Shown: positions 62,257 to 64,000 of the stretch, in pieces
How the letters are laid out: each line of letters begins with the position of its first letter
Numbering within the stretch: the stretch's first letter is position 1
The notes under the pieces: model-generated
Database searches by the model: none
Told to the model about the DNA's origin: nothing
Seen by the model: the letters and a program-made list of their open reading frames with translations, nothing else
Assembly (NCBI RefSeq): GCF_003688915.1
Contig: NZ_REFU01000001.1
Span: 1,550,001-1,614,000, forward strand
Length of the DNA stretch: 64,000 nt
Source: Rhodococcus sp. SBT000017
GTDB lineage: Bacteria > Actinomycetota > Actinomycetes > Mycobacteriales > Mycobacteriaceae
Direction: 5' to 3'
Position numbers and translations under genes: made by a program

Positions 62257-62545
62257 CGAGGCCGACTCGGTTCGCCAGGAGTTCGACCGATTCGATCCTG
62301 CTGACCCCGTCGACCGCCTGGATGAAATCGAACGCATCGCCTCCTGCTCCGCACCCGAAGCAGTGAAAACGTTGCCGGGTCGGTCGAACATGCATACTGG
62401 GCGTCCGCTCACCGTGCACCGGACACAGAGCCTTCATCGAGTCCAGTCCCGAGCGGACAAGGTGCGTCCGCTCGCTGATCAAGTCTTCGAGCACGACAGC
62501 GGCGCGGATGGCATCCACTGTTCGATCGGGAATGCGCCGCTCCAT
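62228..62545 (-). CDS. Stand-alone CHC2 zinc-finger protein (primase N-terminal domain-like)
   Basis: A 105-residue protein with Cys41-Pro-Val-His44 and Cys62-Phe-Gly-Cys65, the CHC2 zinc ribbon used by DnaG primase for template binding, followed by GGDAFDFIQAV. The TOPRIM catalytic domain is absent, and the frame stops right after. TAGCGT lies seven bases before the ATG, so a leaderless mRNA is likely. It could be a remnant or regulator; in actinobacteria such short proteins recur, which favours a real gene. Confidence 0.78.
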   Translation of the reverse strand: MERRIPDRTVDAIRAAVVLEDLISERTHLVRSGLDSMKALCPVHGERTPSMHVRPTRQRFHCFGCGAGGDAFDFIQAVDGVSRIESVELLANRVGLVIDYEDRGQ

Positions 62546-62552
62546 GGCGTGC

Positions 62553-62558
62553 ACGCTA
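62553..62558 (-). promoter_or_regulatory. Putative -10 element (TAGCGT) for the CHC2 gene
   Basis: TAGCGT ends seven bases before the ATG at 62545; there is no ribosome binding site. Confidence 0.4.
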
Positions 62559-62574
62559 CCGCCGCCGGGGCCGC

Positions 62575-63108
62575 TCACCGATAGTCGTGGTCGATTCCCG
62601 TTGCCCATCGAGAACATTCGACGGCAATCACGTCGTCTCTTCCCCGCAGGAAGTCCCGGGCACCGGAGTCTCCCGACGCCGATGCCACGGCTGCGTCGAC
62701 GTGTCGACGCGCCAGAACGACCGGATGGCCGGGACGGCCGTCGAACACAGCCCTGGCGAGACCGGTCTCCCGCGCTGCGGAGAGCACTGCCTGCACCACC
62801 TCGGGTCCGACGTCCGGGGTATCGACCACGTGCACTACAGCGTATTCCGAGTCCGACGCCGCCGACAGCCCGGTGATGAAGGAGGCGCTCATGCCCTGGT
62901 GCCAGTCGGGGGTGTGCACGGCGATCGCGCCGTCGGGCATGGGCGCATCCGCCGCGCCCAGCACCACGACGACTCGATCGCAGCCGCCGTTGCGCAACGC
63001 CTGCACCGCCGTCTTCAGCCACAGCCCGTCGTGGGCGAGCACTTTGGGCGATCCGTATCGCGTTCCGGCACCGGCAGCCAGTACCACTCCGACGGCGAGG
63101 TCCGACAC
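62575..63108 (-). CDS. MobA/MocA-like nucleotidyltransferase
   Basis: The 177-residue protein starts SDLAVGVVLAAGAGTRYGSPKVL, the LAAGxGxRxGxxK loop of molybdenum-cofactor cytidylyl or guanylyltransferases. It also contains VVDTPDVGPEVV and GHPVVLARRHVDAA, which favour the cytidylyltransferase group serving xanthine-dehydrogenase-type enzymes. GTG at 63108 has AAAGGAG 5 bases upstream. The divergent purine-type permease next door fits a purine-use locus continuing beyond the window. Confidence 0.82.
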   Translation of the reverse strand: MSDLAVGVVLAAGAGTRYGSPKVLAHDGLWLKTAVQALRNGGCDRVVVVLGAADAPMPDGAIAVHTPDWHQGMSASFITGLSAASDSEYAVVHVVDTPDVGPEVVQAVLSAARETGLARAVFDGRPGHPVVLARRHVDAAVASASGDSGARDFLRGRDDVIAVECSRWATGIDHDYR

Positions 63109-63286
63109 GATCGCTCCTTTCACTCTCGGTTGGAGTCTTGGATGTTCGCACAACATCCATCTCGAGTACGTCGACAAGTTTGTGCGCGCTCGACTAGCGA
63201 GGATAGGCGCGATGACTGATTCTTAGTGCACTTCTCCTGCAGCGTCGCAGGAATCCTGCCCTGTTGCTTCCGCGAGGTGCCCAGCC
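63109..63286. promoter_or_regulatory. Divergent gap with small hairpin before the NCS2 permease
   Basis: The 178-bp region holds promoters for both genes. A 6-bp perfect stem TCCTGC/GCAGGA (63235-63252) lies in the likely permease leader. I see no match to the purine-riboswitch core. Confidence 0.35.
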
Positions 63287-64000
63287 ATGTCCGTCAAGCC
63301 CACCACACGCAAACGCGTCCATCCTGTCGACGAAGTTCTCCCCGTTCCGAAACTTGCCGCCTACGGGTTCCAACATGTCGTCGCGTTCTACGCAGGCGCT
63401 GTCCTGGTGCCGATCATCATCGGCAGCGCGATCGGACTGACCAACGAACAGTTGATTCACCTGATCAATGCGGATCTGTTCACCTGCGGCATCGCATCGA
63501 TCATTCAATCGGTCGGATTCTGGAAGGTCGGTGTCCGCCTGCCGCTCCTGCAGGGTGTGACGTTCGCCGGTGTCTCTCCGGTGATCGCGATCGCGATGGC
63601 GAACGGCGGCGGCACCGAGGGGTTGCTGTACGTCTACGGTGCCGTCATCGTCGCCGGTCTCGTCACGTTCTTCATGGCTCCGTACTTCAGTAGGCTGCTG
63701 CGCTTCTTCCCTCCGGTGGTGACCGGCACCGTCATCACGATCATCGGTGTGGCGCTGCTCCCGGTGGCCGTCAACGATGCGGTGACCAATCCTGCTACTC
63801 ACGAACAGGATCCGACCAACGGACGGTGGATGGCCTACGCGATCGGCACGCTGCTGATCATCGTGCTGATCCAACGATTCTTCAAGGGCTTCATGGCCAC
63901 CATCGCCGTGCTTCTGGGCCTGGTGATCGGCAGCGCCGTCGCGTTCGCTCTGGGAGACATGAACTTCGACGGCACCTCGGAGGCGTCGTGGGTCGGTTTC
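63287..64000 (+). CDS. NCS2-family xanthine/uracil permease, 5' part
   Basis: The first 238 residues are present and open to the window edge. It starts MSVKPTTRKRVHPVDEVLP and has hydrophobic helices beginning YGFQHVVAFYAGAVLVPII, with the family NADLFTCGIAS motif in the third helix and LLQGVTFAGVSP after it. NCS2 proteins import xanthine, uric acid or uracil by proton symport; the MobA/MocA-type neighbour favours xanthine or urate. Confidence 0.9.
   Translation, partial: MSVKPTTRKRVHPVDEVLPVPKLAAYGFQHVVAFYAGAVLVPIIIGSAIGLTNEQLIHLINADLFTCGIASIIQSVGFWKVGVRLPLLQGVTFAGVSPVIAIAMANGGGTEGLLYVYGAVIVAGLVTFFMAPYFSRLLRFFPPVVTGTVITIIGVALLPVAVNDAVTNPATHEQDPTNGRWMAYAIGTLLIIVLIQRFFKGFMATIAVLLGLVIGSAVAFALGDMNFDGTSEASWVGF

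Noticed and set aside
63235..63252. Small hairpin before the NCS2 permease as a purine riboswitch
   Set aside because: A 6-bp stem alone is common. The purine-riboswitch core and loop pairs were not recognised.

Overview
The window looks like chromosomal DNA from a Rhodococcus-type member of the Mycobacteriales. It is GC-rich and gene-dense, with many GTG starts and many 1-4 bp stop/start overlaps. It carries marker genes of this order: MtrAB-LpqB, WhiB2, DUF3499, FbiAB (coenzyme F420), WbbL/RmlD and an LCP ligase (arabinogalactan linkage), AccD5/AccE5/AccA3, DesA3 with its reductase, and AlkB. From memory, the order of conserved genes follows the Mycobacterium tuberculosis block from about Rv3229c to Rv3285. 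I used that as a guide and did not search it. The species cannot be fixed from the sequence alone.

Layout. 1-4.1 kb: lipid genes on the minus strand (desaturase cut by the window edge, its reductase, a DUF6912-type protein, a WS/DGAT acyltransferase). 4.2-9.6 kb: an Rv3235-type protein, SecA, ribosome hibernation factor and a ComF-like phosphoribosyltransferase. 9.6-16 kb: lpqB-mtrB-mtrA-tmk-ahcY. 16-23 kb: an AlkB without rubredoxin genes, an amino acid permease, manA, a TobH-type protein and phosphomannomutase. 23-33.6 kb: DUF3499, a degenerate zincin, whiB2, fbiA-fbiB-nudix, a GDP-mannose/rhamnose group and a divergent LCP protein. 33.6-40.2 kb: purK-purE, GtrA, an unassigned two-component system, a PH-domain protein and birA. 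40.3-42.8 kb: accD5-accE5-maf. 42.9-55.5 kb: flavodoxin, then an accessory island with one GT1 glycosyltransferase and five condensation/PapA-superfamily acyltransferases, then sseA-sufE, a sixth such gene, and accA3 (to 57.4 kb). 57.4-64 kb: a variable block with DUF1707, a haloacid dehalogenase, a P-loop kinase-like protein, a membrane protein, ATP-grasp, a methyltransferase, a VOC protein, a hydrolase, an orphan CHC2 zinc finger, a MobA/MocA-type nucleotidyltransferase and the start of an NCS2 purine permease.

How the genes fit together. Much of the window serves the mycolic-acid envelope. ManA, phosphomannomutase and the GDP-mannose enzyme supply mannosyl donors. RmlD, WbbL and the LCP protein build and attach the galactan linker. 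AccA3/D5/E5 with BirA make malonyl- or methylmalonyl-CoA type extenders. DesA3 and its reductase make unsaturated fatty acids, and MtrAB-LpqB couples envelope state to division.

The most unusual part is the acyltransferase/glycosyltransferase island. It splits the usual maf-sseA-sufE-accA3 order at two places, each time with PapA-like genes, and has a 560-bp AT-richer control region holding several repeats. It is a candidate pathway for a multiply acylated glycolipid. Other points worth attention are a six-copy 33-bp in-frame minisatellite at the 5' end of purE, a matched pair of 19-bp operator-like sites before the desaturase and its reductase, a WS/DGAT that lacks the catalytic histidine, and a zincin whose HExxH motif is erased.
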